Positions 1 to 10,149 of a DNA stretch of 44,346 bases are shown here, piece by piece. The notes under the pieces are model-generated. The model worked only from the letters and a program-made list of their open reading frames with translations. It was not told the DNA's origin and searched no databases. The position numbers and the translations under genes are program-made. The stretch is taken from contig DATHBP010000032.1 in NCBI GenBank assembly GCA_035296085.1, positions 1-44,346 of the forward strand, given 5' to 3'. The first letter of the stretch is position 1. Every line of letters begins with the position of its first letter. This DNA comes from DATHBP01 sp035296085. GTDB taxonomy: Bacteria > Actinomycetota > Actinomycetes > Propionibacteriales > Nocardioidaceae.

Positions 1-489
1 GAGATCACCCGGCGGGCCACCGCTGCGCGCGTCTGTCCGGGAGTGAGCTCGCTGGCCTCCGCTGCCACGTCCTGGTCGACCGCGCTGCGGCTGGCTGGGT
101 CGAGCACCGTGCACGCACTGACGATGCTGCGAGCCGCGCCCGCCGAGATGTCGCCCGCCAACATGCCGGCGAGTGTCGCGGGATGGTCCTCGACCAGGCT
201 CAAGGCGAACCCGATCGCGAAGCGGCGGCCATCGGGGACACGCGGCGGGCGAGTGCCAGCTCCTCAGCGGCATACCTGCCTGCCTCGGCGACCGGGCTCC
301 CTGCGCCTGGTCCTGCCGGATCCGGCCGCTCGCAAACGCTGCCACCTCCCGCGCCTGCATGCCTTGAGCCCAATGCAAGACGCGCTCCCAGCCAGCGATC
401 CGGTGGATGAGCTCGGCCATCGAGCAGCCGTGCTCGGCTGCTTCACACAGCTCCCCCACCAAGAGGGCGCTCGGCGTAGCATCGAACAT
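1..489 (-). pseudogene. DUF222 / 13E12-repeat family protein, N-terminal part, frameshifted
   Basis: The start codon is ATG at 489, giving a protein that begins MFDATPSALLVGEL. Family-like sequence then runs through all three minus-strand frames in turn. The first part (to about base 300) ends near GRIRQDQAQG. The second (about 295-220) contains YAAEELALARRVSPMAAAS. The third (about 218-1) contains GFALSLVEDHPATLAGMLAG and SAVDQDVAAEASELTPGQT. Together these resemble the DUF222 region that precedes an HNH nuclease domain in actinobacterial 13E12-repeat proteins. Each change of frame is equivalent to losing one base (or gaining two), so the gene looks broken, or the sequence has two indel errors. 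The first frame also stays open to the window edge, which is common by chance at this GC. The C-terminal part lies outside the window. Confidence 0.6.
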
Positions 490-533
490 GTGTTCGAGTC
501 TAGTAGAGGGCACAGACAACGCCTCTACATCCG

Positions 534-1079
534 TCAGCGGGTGTGGACGACGGGCTCTTCGGGTTCTTCCGGCGGCATCCGCAGCTGCCTGGACCACCAG
601 GCGACATCGCGCCACCCGCCGTGCTTGAAGCCGACATCACGGAAGACTCCAACGGGCCGGAAACCCAGCGACTCGTGCAGGCGCTCACTCACCGGGTTCG
701 GCAGCGCGATCGCCGCAAAGGCCATGACGTACCCATCGGCACCCAGCCGGGCGAGTAGCTCAGCCATGAGCCCTTTGCCGACCCCGCGCCCCGCATACGC
801 GTCCGCCACGTACACCGACGTCTCGACCGACCATCGGTACGCGGGTCGATGGCGGAACCGGCTCGCGTACGCGTAGCCCGCCACCTGGTCGCGGTAGGCG
901 GCGACGAGCCAGGGAAGCCCGGAGCCGGACCGAAGGCGCCGCGCCATCTCCGCCTCGTCGGGCGGCACCAGCTCGAACGAGGCGATGCTGTGCTCCACCA
1001 CGGGGGCGTAGATTGCCGTGATCGCGGGCACGTCGGCTGGCACCGCCGAGCGGATGACGTAGCGCTGCCCGCCGGCCAT
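534..1079 (-). CDS. GNAT family N-acetyltransferase, phosphinothricin acetyltransferase-like
   Basis: This is a 181-residue single-domain GNAT protein. It opens with YVIRSAVPADVPAITAIYAP, a typical beta1-alpha1 start of the PAT/YncA group, and carries the acetyl-CoA loop AGRGVGKGLM after the central strand. The C-terminal LHESLGFRPVGVFRDVGFK is the usual end of this subfamily, whose members acetylate the amino group of glutamate analogues such as phosphinothricin or methionine sulfoximine. I infer a cytoplasmic acyltransferase of that kind; the substrate is not shown by sequence. The ATG at 1079 is preferred over upstream codons because GGGAGG lies seven bases before it. It is divergent from the trehalose synthase gene. 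Confidence 0.85.
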   Translation of the reverse strand: MAGGQRYVIRSAVPADVPAITAIYAPVVEHSIASFELVPPDEAEMARRLRSGSGLPWLVAAYRDQVAGYAYASRFRHRPAYRWSVETSVYVADAYAGRGVGKGLMAELLARLGADGYVMAFAAIALPNPVSERLHESLGFRPVGVFRDVGFKHGGWRDVAWWSRQLRMPPEEPEEPVVHTR

Positions 1080-1234
1080 GGCCACCCTCCCGACATCGCC
1101 GCCCCGAAACACGCCAGGTGGCAGCCCACCCGGGGCATGTGTCGGATCATCGCAAGCGTTGTAGCGTGCTCGCGGCATCCGGTAACGCCGTGTTGCCCGG
1201 TCCGTTCGCCGACCAGTAGAGGAGACAGGCGTCG

Positions 1235-2679
1235 GTGCAAGAGGTCGCGATCCACGAGCTCCCCGTCGAGCAGCTGGCCGAGGTGCTGCCGCCCGACCGC
1301 ATGGCCCGCTTCGAGCAGGTGGCCGCGCGGGCGAAGGAGGGCCTGGACGGGCGGGTCGTATGGAACGTCAACTCGACCGCCGCGGGCGGGGGCGTGGCCG
1401 AGATGCTGCAGACGTTACTCGCCTACGCCCGAGGCGCCGGCGTGGACGCCCGCTGGCTGGTCTTCGACGGCGACTCGGAGTTCTTCGCGATCACCAAGCG
1501 GCTGCACAACCTGCTGCACGGCGCGCCCGGTGACGGACTCGGGCTTTCCGAAGCCGATCGCGCGCATTACGAGAACGTGCAGGTTGCCAACCAAGCTGAC
1601 CTGCTGGAGCGGGTAAGCCCTGGCGACATCATCATCATCCACGACCCCCAGCCCGCCGGCATGCTGCCCGGTCTGCGCGACTGCGGCGCACCCGTCGTGT
1701 GGCGCTGTCACGTGGGACGCGACGTTCCCAACGAGCACACCAACGAGGCGTGGGAGTTCCTGCGGCGCTACGTCGAAGCCGCGCAGGCCTTGGTCTTCTC
1801 GCGCGAGCGATACGCCCCGGACTGGGTCGACCGAAAGCGACTGCTGGTCGTTCCCCCGTCCATCGACCCGTTCTCGACGAAGAACCGCGACATCTCCCCC
1901 GACGACGTCGCGCGGGTGCTGACCACAGTGGGGCTGCTCGCTGGCGAGCCCAGCGACGAGCCCGTGCCGTTCGTACGCCGCGACGGCGCCCCTGGCGTCG
2001 TACGGCCCCACCGCGACATCCTGCAGGGGGGCGAGGCGCCGCCGTCGCCGGATGACCAGCTCGTCGTGCAGGTCTCCCGCTGGGACCGGCTGAAGGACAT
2101 GTCCGGTGTGATGAAGGGGTTCGTCGACGGCCCGCCAGCCGAGACCGACGCGCACCTGGTGCTCGCCGGTCCCGCGGTCGCCGGAGTGACCGACGATCCG
2201 GAGGGTGCGCAGGTGCTCGAGGAGTGCCTCGCAGCGTGGCACGAGCTGCCGGAGTCGATCCGCGAGCGGGTACACCTTGCCGCGATCCCGATGGACGACC
2301 CCGACGAGAACGCACTGATCGTCAACGCCCTCCAGCGGCACGCCAGCATCGTCGTGCAGAAGAGCCTGGTCGAGGGTTTCGGGCTGACGGTCGCCGAGGC
2401 CATGTGGAAGGCGCGCCCGGTGGTAGCCAGCGCTGTCGGCGGTATCCAGGACCAGATCAGCGACGGCGAGACCGGGCTCATGCTCGACGACCCGTACGAC
2501 CTCGCGGAGTTCGGCCGGATGCTGCGGAGGTTGCTCGACGACCCGGTCCTCGGCGAGCAGCTTGGGGTCGCTGCTCGCGCCGCCGTCCTCGACCACTTCG
2601 TCGGAGACCGGCACCTCCAGCAGTACGCCGAGCTCTTCGGCGTGCTGATGCGTGAGCAAGCCGCCAGCGAGGCAGCGCG

Positions 2680-2683
<4 letters not shown>
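1235..2683 (+). CDS. treT: Trehalose synthase TreT-type GT4 glycosyltransferase
   Basis: This 482-residue retaining glycosyltransferase has two Rossmann halves. The N-terminal half has WNVNSTAAGGGVAEML, the glycine-rich acceptor loop of the TreT/trehalose phosphorylase group, then IIIHDPQPAGM and the WRCHVGRD strand. The C-terminal half has VVQVSRWDRLKD and the GT4 E-x7-E motif in VEGFGLTVAEAM. Family members make trehalose from an NDP-glucose and glucose. The GTG start at 1235 follows AGAGGAG with ten bases between. A possible -10 (TAGCGT, 1162-1167) lies upstream. The stop overlaps the start of pepN by four bases, so the two are probably co-translated. The exact donor and acceptor are inferred from family only. 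Confidence 0.75.
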
Positions 2684-5151
<2,468 letters not shown>

Positions 5152-5183
5152 GCGCACGGCTTCGGCTGCGGGCACTCGACGGG

Positions 5184-5864
5184 TCAGGCGTCGTACTTGT
5201 ATCCCAGCCCACGCACCGTCACGAGGTGGCGTGGCACCGCCGGATCCGGTTCGATCTTGGCGCGCAGCCGCTTGACGTGCACGTCGAGGGTCTTGGTGTC
5301 CCCCACGTAGTCGGCTCCCCACACGCGGTCGATGAGCTGGCCACGGGTGAGCACCCGACCGGGGTTCCGCAAGAACAGCTCGAGCAGCTCAAACTCCTTG
5401 AGCGGCAATCGGACGTCGATGCCGTCCACGCTGACGACGTGGCGGTCGACGTCCATACGGACGCGCCCCGCCTCCAGCGTGGGTGGCGCCAGCTCGCTCT
5501 CTTGGCTCCCGCGCCGCAGGACCGCGCGGATGCGGGCGACAAGCTCCCGAGGGCTGAACGGCTTGGTCACGTAGTCATCTGCGCCGAGCTCGAGGCCGAC
5601 GACCTTGTCCACCTCGCTGTCCTTGGCGCTGACCATGATCACCGGCACGTTGGACGTCTGTCGCAGCCGGCGGCACACCTCCGTGCCCGGCAGTCCCGGC
5701 AACATGAGATCAAGCAAGACGATGTCGGCGCCGCCGCGCTCGAACTCGGCGAGTCCCGCCGGCCCGGTCGCAGCGACCGCTACCTCGAAGCCCTCCTTGA
5801 CCAAGACGTAGGAGACGGCGTCTCGGTAGCTCTCCTCGTCCTCGATCACGAGGACCCGCGTCAC
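5184..5864 (-). CDS. regX3: Phosphate-response regulator RegX3/PhoP (OmpR family)
   Basis: This 226-residue response regulator has a receiver domain (about 1-120) and an OmpR-type winged-helix DNA-binding domain (about 130-225). The acidic pocket is VIEDEE (Glu8-Asp9-Glu10), the phospho-acceptor is Asp52 in LLDLMLPG, and DYVTKPF carries the conserved lysine. In actinobacteria RegX3/PhoP binds PHO boxes and activates phosphate-scavenging genes when phosphate is scarce. The start is taken as GTG at 5864, sharing GTGA with the stop of senX3. This gives the usual RegX3 length, whereas the longer open frame would add 37 unrelated residues inside the kinase gene. It is co-transcribed with senX3. 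Confidence 0.93.
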   Translation of the reverse strand: MTRVLVIEDEESYRDAVSYVLVKEGFEVAVAATGPAGLAEFERGGADIVLLDLMLPGLPGTEVCRRLRQTSNVPVIMVSAKDSEVDKVVGLELGADDYVTKPFSPRELVARIRAVLRRGSQESELAPPTLEAGRVRMDVDRHVVSVDGIDVRLPLKEFELLELFLRNPGRVLTRGQLIDRVWGADYVGDTKTLDVHVKRLRAKIEPDPAVPRHLVTVRGLGYKYDA

Positions 5865-7036
5865 CGGCTCACCACCGCTGCCGCTTCCCGCCGGCCGGAC
5901 GGGGAACCTGCGACCGTCTCCGTCGACGCCGGCAGCCGCAACGTGAACGACGAGCCCTGCCCTTCCACGCTCCACAGGGCGACGTCACCCCCGTGGCTGG
6001 CAGCGACGTGCTTGACGATCGAGAGCCCGAGCCCGGTGCCGCCAGTGGAGCGGCTGCGTGCGGGATCGACCCGGTAGAAGCGTTCGAAGATGCGGTCGAG
6101 CTCGCCCGCGGGGATACCGACACCGCGGTCGATGACGCTGAGCTCCACCTGGGCATCCACGGCACGGGCGTCGACGACGACCGTCGAGCCGGGCTCGCTG
6201 TAGGCGACTGCGTTCTCGATGAGATTGCCGAGCGCGACGACGAGCTGGGGCAGGTCGCCGGACACGCGCAGGCCTGGCTGTACCCGGCTGAGCACCTCGA
6301 CCTGGTTCGACTCCGCGTCCACCCGGCTGCGGTCCACGGCCCCGTCGACGATCTGGTCGACCTCGACCGGCGTCGCCCGCTGCAACGGGTCGTCACCCTG
6401 CAACCGAGACAGCTCGATGATCTGCTGCACGAGCCGTCCGAGCCTGGTGCTTTCGGTGCGCATGCGCGTCGCGAACCGCTGCACCGCCTCCGGGTCGTCG
6501 ACCGCTTCGGAGACGGCCTCGGCGAGCAAAGCGAGCGCCCCGACGGGGGTCTTGAGCTCGTGGCTGACGTTGGCGACGAAGTCGCGCCGGATCGCCTCGA
6601 CCCGTCGCTCGCCGGTGCGGTCGTCGACGAGCACCAGCACCAGCGCACTGGAGAGCGGGGCGACCCGGGCACTCAGGTGCAGCGGCGGGGCCGGTGCGGC
6701 ACGGGTGACGACGAGGTCGGCATCCTTGATCTCGCCATCTCGACGCACCTGGTGCACGAGATCGCGAAGCTCGGGGACCGCAAGTCCGCTGCCCCGCACG
6801 ACGCCCAGCGCGTACGCGGGTGCGCTCGCCTTGAGCACTGTGTCCCCAGCACCGACGACGACCGCAGAGGACGGCAACACCGAGAGAACCGCCGCGACTC
6901 CGGGTGGCACCAGCGGGGGCGGTTGCGTGGGTACGGTGTGCTGCGCGCGGTCGCTGACCCGCCAGGCGAGCACCGCGGCAGCAGCCAGCAGCAAGCCCAC
7001 TGCGCCGCCGAACAGCGCCGCCAGGGTCGGGTCCAC
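5861..7036 (-). CDS. senX3: Sensor histidine kinase SenX3/PhoR
   Basis: This 391-residue membrane kinase is the partner of RegX3. It has one N-terminal membrane segment (about residues 5-27, ALFGGAVGLLLAAAAVLAW), a short PAS-like region, then the dimerisation motif FVANVSHELKTP with the phosphorylated His159. The ATPase domain has NLIENAVAYS (N box), DRGVGIP (G1), FERFYR (F box) and GGTGLGLSI (G2). The GTG start has no Shine-Dalgarno. A TAGGAT -10 ends exactly seven bases upstream, so the mRNA is probably leaderless. It is divergent from phoU across a PHO box, which implies autoregulation by phosphate, as known for this locus in Streptomyces and mycobacteria. Confidence 0.93.
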   Translation of the reverse strand: MDPTLAALFGGAVGLLLAAAAVLAWRVSDRAQHTVPTQPPPLVPPGVAAVLSVLPSSAVVVGAGDTVLKASAPAYALGVVRGSGLAVPELRDLVHQVRRDGEIKDADLVVTRAAPAPPLHLSARVAPLSSALVLVLVDDRTGERRVEAIRRDFVANVSHELKTPVGALALLAEAVSEAVDDPEAVQRFATRMRTESTRLGRLVQQIIELSRLQGDDPLQRATPVEVDQIVDGAVDRSRVDAESNQVEVLSRVQPGLRVSGDLPQLVVALGNLIENAVAYSEPGSTVVVDARAVDAQVELSVIDRGVGIPAGELDRIFERFYRVDPARSRSTGGTGLGLSIVKHVAASHGGDVALWSVEGQGSSFTLRLPASTETVAGSPSGRREAAAVVSR

Positions 7037-7043
7037 AGTCTCG

Positions 7044-7049
7044 ATCCTA
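7044..7049 (-). promoter_or_regulatory. -10 element of a leaderless senX3 transcript
   Basis: On the minus strand TAGGAT is followed by seven bases (CGAGACT) and then the GTG start of senX3. With a normal -10 to +1 distance, transcription would start at the start codon. I do not see a good -35 hexamer. Confidence 0.55.
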
Positions 7050-7107
7050 CGAGCAGCAGGTGGTTGTGAGGGCCTACGAGCGACCGCCGACCGCGCTTTC
7101 CGGCGAT

Positions 7108-7125
7108 GTTCACCCCTCGTTCACC
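7108..7125 (+). promoter_or_regulatory. PHO box (RegX3/PhoP operator)
   Basis: The sequence GTTCACC-CCTC-GTTCACC consists of two exact 7-mers with an 11-base period. This is the consensus PHO-box direct repeat bound by PhoP/RegX3. It lies in the divergent senX3-phoU intergenic region, about 45-62 bases before the predicted phoU transcription start and about 72-89 before that of senX3. That position fits activation of phoU from just upstream of its promoter. Feedback on the kinase operon is inferred. Confidence 0.9.
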
Positions 7126-7156
7126 GCGTCGCCGCGTGGCTGCCGCCGTCGTCGCC

Positions 7157-7162
7157 TAGGTT
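7157..7162 (+). promoter_or_regulatory. -10 element of a leaderless phoU transcript
   Basis: TAGGTT is followed by seven bases and then the ATG of phoU at 7170. There is no Shine-Dalgarno, so initiation at the A of ATG is likely. The PHO box sits just upstream of where a -35 element would be. Confidence 0.55.
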
Positions 7163-7169
7163 CGACCAC

Positions 7170-7826
7170 ATGCGCGATCTCTATCACGGCCAGCTCGACA
7201 CGGTGGTCGACGACTTGGTGACCATGACCGGCGAGGTACGTACAGCGGTGCGGCGTGCCACCGAGTCCCTGCTGCAGGCGGACGCCCGGATCGCCGAGGA
7301 GGTTATCGGGTCCGACGCAGCCGTGGACCGCCAGCGGGAGGTGGTCGAGGACCGTGCCTTCGAGATCCTCGCCCGGCAACAGCCCGTCGCCGGCGATCTG
7401 CGGGTCCTGGTCGCCGCCCTGCGCATGGTCGCCGACCTTGAGCGGATGGGCGACTTGGCAGTGCACGTGGCCAAGGTGGCCAGACTGCGCTATCCGGAGT
7501 GCGCGGTGCCGGACGAGCTCCGGGAGAACGTCGCGCGCATGGGTGTCGTCGCCGAAGAGATGGTGCAGGCCGCAGGGGACATCCTGGCGCGCCGGGATCT
7601 CGACGAGGCACTCGAGCTCGAACGCCAGGACGAAGAGATGGACCTGCTGCGCCGGTCGCAGTTTCGGGTGCTGCTCAACGACGACTGGACCCACGGCGTC
7701 GAGAGCGCGGTCGATGTGGCACTGCTCGGTCGCTACTACGAGCGCATCGCCGACCACGCCGTCTCGCTCGCCCGCAGGGTGGTCTACCTGGTCACCGGCG
7801 AGCGCTACCCCGTGGAGTCGCGCTGA
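7170..7826 (+). CDS. phoU: Phosphate transport system regulator PhoU
   Basis: This 218-residue all-helical cytoplasmic protein has the two three-helix PhoU repeats. The metal-binding E/D-x3-D motifs are visible in each: ADLERMGDLAVHV in the first repeat and GRYYERIADHAVSLAR in the second. PhoU connects the Pst phosphate transporter with the SenX3 kinase and restrains the Pho response when phosphate is plentiful. The start gives MRDLYHGQLD, the normal PhoU N-terminus. It lacks a Shine-Dalgarno and is probably translated from a leaderless mRNA. No pst genes are in the window. Confidence 0.95.
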   Translation: MRDLYHGQLDTVVDDLVTMTGEVRTAVRRATESLLQADARIAEEVIGSDAAVDRQREVVEDRAFEILARQQPVAGDLRVLVAALRMVADLERMGDLAVHVAKVARLRYPECAVPDELRENVARMGVVAEEMVQAAGDILARRDLDEALELERQDEEMDLLRRSQFRVLLNDDWTHGVESAVDVALLGRYYERIADHAVSLARRVVYLVTGERYPVESR

Positions 7827-7839
7827 GCTGGCAGCTCAG
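7823..7839. terminator. Compact hairpin containing both convergent stop codons
   Basis: CTGAGCT-GGC-AGCTCAG is a perfect 7-bp stem with a 3-base loop. The TGA of phoU (7824-7826) lies in one arm and the TGA of the HAD gene (7838-7836) in the other. It sits where both transcripts should end, but it lacks a T-run. Confidence 0.5.
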
Positions 7840-8495
7840 TCGGTACAGAGCGTCCCGAGCGCCTGCGACAGCTGCGCCATCTCGTCGATCACCACGGTGT
7901 CCGCACCGCTGAGCGCGGCCGCATCCGTCAACCCCCCGGCATAGCCCACCGCCCGCATCCCCGCGGCTCGCGCGGCCTGAACGCCCCAGCGGCTGTCCTC
8001 CACGACGACGCAGTGCGCCGGTTCGACGCCGCATTGTGCGGCGGCATACAAGAACAGGTCGGGCTCGGGCTTGCCGCGGGCAACGTCGGTGGCGCTGAAG
8101 ATGCGTCCGGCGAAGCGCTCGTAGAGGCCCACCAACCCGAGGGTGAAGCGCAACCGCTCGTGGTCGCTCGACGACGCGACGCACCCTGGGATCGAGATGG
8201 CGTCGAGGGCTTCGAGTATGCCGTCCACCGGTCGCAGCTCGGCCTCGAACGCCGCTCGGTACTGCGGGCCGTTCTCGGCGTCCCAGTCCACCGGCAGCGG
8301 CCGGCCCAGGTGCGCCTCGACCTCCGCCACCATCGAGGCCTGCGAACGTCCGACGAACCGCTCGACGACCTCCGCCTCGCTAATCGGCCAGCCGAGCTCC
8401 GCAAGGACTATGGCGTCGATCCGGACAGAGATCCGCTCGCTGTCGACGAGGACCCCGTCACAGTCATAGATCACCAGCTCGCAGCGTCGCGTCAC
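7836..8495 (-). CDS. HAD superfamily hydrolase (subfamily IA, beta-phosphoglucomutase/phosphatase-like)
   Basis: This 219-residue protein has the four HAD motifs: YDCDGVLVDSE (nucleophile Asp11, acid/base Asp13), SSSDHERL (motif II), ARGKPEPDLF (motif III lysine) and VVVEDSRWGV (motif IV). The helical cap between motifs I and II fits subfamily IA, whose members dephosphorylate or isomerise small phosphosugars. Substrate specificity cannot be read from the sequence. The start is GTG at 8495, four bases overlapping the stop of the PAP2 gene (GTGA), so the two phosphatase-like proteins are probably made together. Confidence 0.85.
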   Translation of the reverse strand: MTRRCELVIYDCDGVLVDSERISVRIDAIVLAELGWPISEAEVVERFVGRSQASMVAEVEAHLGRPLPVDWDAENGPQYRAAFEAELRPVDGILEALDAISIPGCVASSSDHERLRFTLGLVGLYERFAGRIFSATDVARGKPEPDLFLYAAAQCGVEPAHCVVVEDSRWGVQAARAAGMRAVGYAGGLTDAAALSGADTVVIDEMAQLSQALGTLCTD

Positions 8496-9283
8496 CGCCG
8501 TATGGACGGGACCCGCGTCGATGCCGAGCCACCTCTGGGCTCGGCTGCGTGCGCCGGCGCCCGGGAGGGCCCGCGTTCCACGCGCCACGGGATCATGGCG
8601 TCGATCGTGCACGTGAGCGCGAGGACCGCACCACCGATGAGCAGGCCGCCGAGCAGATCGGTGAACCAGTGCCAGCGAAGCGCCAACGACGTTGCGACCA
8701 TGATGATGCTCAGCACGCCGACTACGACCCACGGCGCCACCCGCATCCGCACGGAGCCGTAGCGGATCAGCAGATAGGCGATCAGCCCGTAGACGAGCAC
8801 GATGTTGCCGGTGTGCCCGGACGGATAGATCTCGCCCCCGTTGAAGAAGGACGGGTCACGCAACCGTGGCAGCCCGCGTCCCAGCGTGAACTTCAAGACG
8901 AGCATGAACACGTTGAGTCCCACGACGCCCAGCACTGCAACGGTGATGGGACGCCAGGCCCGTACTCGCAACGCGATAACCACCGCTACGGCGCCCAGCA
9001 GCGGCAGGCACACGGCCCGCTGCCCGATCCGGTCGATGGCGCGCAGCTCGTCGTGCCATTGCCCCAGCCGCCGTGGCGCGTTGAGGGCCACGTCAAGGCT
9101 GCTCAGCGGTCCGGTCGCGGCGACGGTAAGCACGGCGAATAGCACCAGCAGGGCCGTGCTGAGCAGCAGCCCGCGCAGCAGTCGCACCTGCGCGTTCCGG
9201 TTGGCCGCCGAGGGCACGAACCTCACCTGCCCGGGTTGCAGCGAGCCCGAGCGCCCGCTGAGAGTTCTCGGCAAGACTGCCAC
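8492..9283 (-). CDS. PAP2-family membrane phosphatase with degenerate motifs
   Basis: This 263-residue integral membrane protein has about six membrane segments. The central PAP2 motif YPSGHTGN is intact and the third motif ends in RWHWFTDLLGG, with the catalytic His and Asp. Two parts differ from the canonical family. Motif I reads KFTLGRGLPR instead of K-x6-RP, and the SR pair of motif III is replaced by TS, with the following Arg missing. Family members remove phosphate from lipid phosphates (phosphatidate, undecaprenyl diphosphate) or transfer headgroups. The GTG at 9283 is the start of the longest frame and has no clear Shine-Dalgarno. The gene ends by overlapping the HAD gene. Confidence 0.8.
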   Translation of the reverse strand: MAVLPRTLSGRSGSLQPGQVRFVPSAANRNAQVRLLRGLLLSTALLVLFAVLTVAATGPLSSLDVALNAPRRLGQWHDELRAIDRIGQRAVCLPLLGAVAVVIALRVRAWRPITVAVLGVVGLNVFMLVLKFTLGRGLPRLRDPSFFNGGEIYPSGHTGNIVLVYGLIAYLLIRYGSVRMRVAPWVVVGVLSIIMVATSLALRWHWFTDLLGGLLIGGAVLALTCTIDAMIPWRVERGPSRAPAHAAEPRGGSASTRVPSIRR

Positions 9284-9393
9284 ACCCCCGTCGCGGGGCG
9301 CGTGGCCCTGGCTAACCTTCTCCCCGAGCGCGGGGTGGGACCGCGTTCAGCCCCGCATCCCGTCCGCGGTCGTGGGTTGGCCGGCTCGTCGAC

Positions 9394-9420
9394 CCATCCA
9401 GCGACCGTCTCGCTCCGAAT
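9394..9420 (+). promoter_or_regulatory. Candidate SigK-dependent autopromoter
   Basis: CCATCC (9394-9399) and CCGAAT (9415-9420) are separated by 15 bases. They match the -35 and -10 elements I recall for mycobacterial SigK promoters, apart from a slightly short spacer. The pair lies upstream of the sigK-rskA operon and would give a leader of about 140 bases before the ATG at 9571. In the 287 bases between the PAP2 start and sigK I see no gene. Confidence 0.55.
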
Positions 9421-9570
9421 ACCTACAGACCAACCTTTTTCTCCCGCATGGAAATGAGGTGTGCAGATGCTCGCCGCCCGGCGTGAGCACTGTGCACTCG
9501 CGGCTCCTGCGGACGCGAGCGACTACGCTTCTCGAGCCACCGACGAGAAAGCACCAGGCCGACCCAGGAT

Positions 9571-10149
9571 ATGTCCTTGCACAGCGTCAGCAGTGACGCC
9601 GAGCCGCGTGCCTCGTTGCCGGAGCTCATGGCGCGGATCGCACGAGGCGACGAAGCCGCCTTCGCGATCCTCTACGACGAGGTCAGCCCAGCGGTCTACG
9701 GACTCGCGCGCCGTGTCGTTCGGAGCGCTGAGCATGCCGAAGAGGTCGCTCAGGAAGCACTCTTGGAGGTCTGGCGGACAGCTGCCCGCTTCGACGCCGG
9801 CCGCGGCTCACCGATGACGTACATCCTCACGATCACCCACCGCAGAGCCGTGGACGTCGTCCGTCGCGAGCAGTCGACGAAAGACCGCGAGCAGCGCGCC
9901 GCCGTGGCCGCCGACGTCCCCTACGACGTCGTCGACGAGACCGTCACCGCCCGTCTCGACAGCGAGCGTGTGCGCGAGTGTCTCGGCGCTCTCACCGCGT
10001 TGCAGCGTGAGGCCGTGACGCTGGCCTACTACGGCGGCAACACCTACCCCCAGGTCGCTACGTTGCTCGGTGCGCACCCCGCCACCGTGAAGACGCGCAT
10101 GCGTGATGGGCTGATCCGGCTGCGGGACTGTCTGGGGGTGGAGCGGTGA
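9571..10149 (+). CDS. sigK: ECF RNA polymerase sigma factor SigK
   Basis: This 192-residue ECF sigma factor has region 2 (about residues 25-95, AFAILYDEVSPAVYGLARRV to SPMTYILTITHRRAVDVVRR) and region 4 (about 130-185, LTALQREAVTLAYYGGNTYPQVATLLG). The pattern GNTYPQVA with HPATVKTRMRDGL matches the SigK (ECF19) group. It directs transcription until it is sequestered by RskA at the membrane. The ATG at 9571 is preceded by AGGAT close to the start, so initiation may be weak. It shares GTGA with rskA. The upstream CCATCC/CCGAAT pair suggests it controls its own operon. Confidence 0.88.
   Translation: MSLHSVSSDAEPRASLPELMARIARGDEAAFAILYDEVSPAVYGLARRVVRSAEHAEEVAQEALLEVWRTAARFDAGRGSPMTYILTITHRRAVDVVRREQSTKDREQRAAVAADVPYDVVDETVTARLDSERVRECLGALTALQREAVTLAYYGGNTYPQVATLLGAHPATVKTRMRDGLIRLRDCLGVER

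Noticed and set aside
5157..5168. CGGC-TTCG-GCTG hairpin between pepN and regX3 as a terminator.
   Set aside because: The stem is four base pairs including a G-U pair; too weak to claim.
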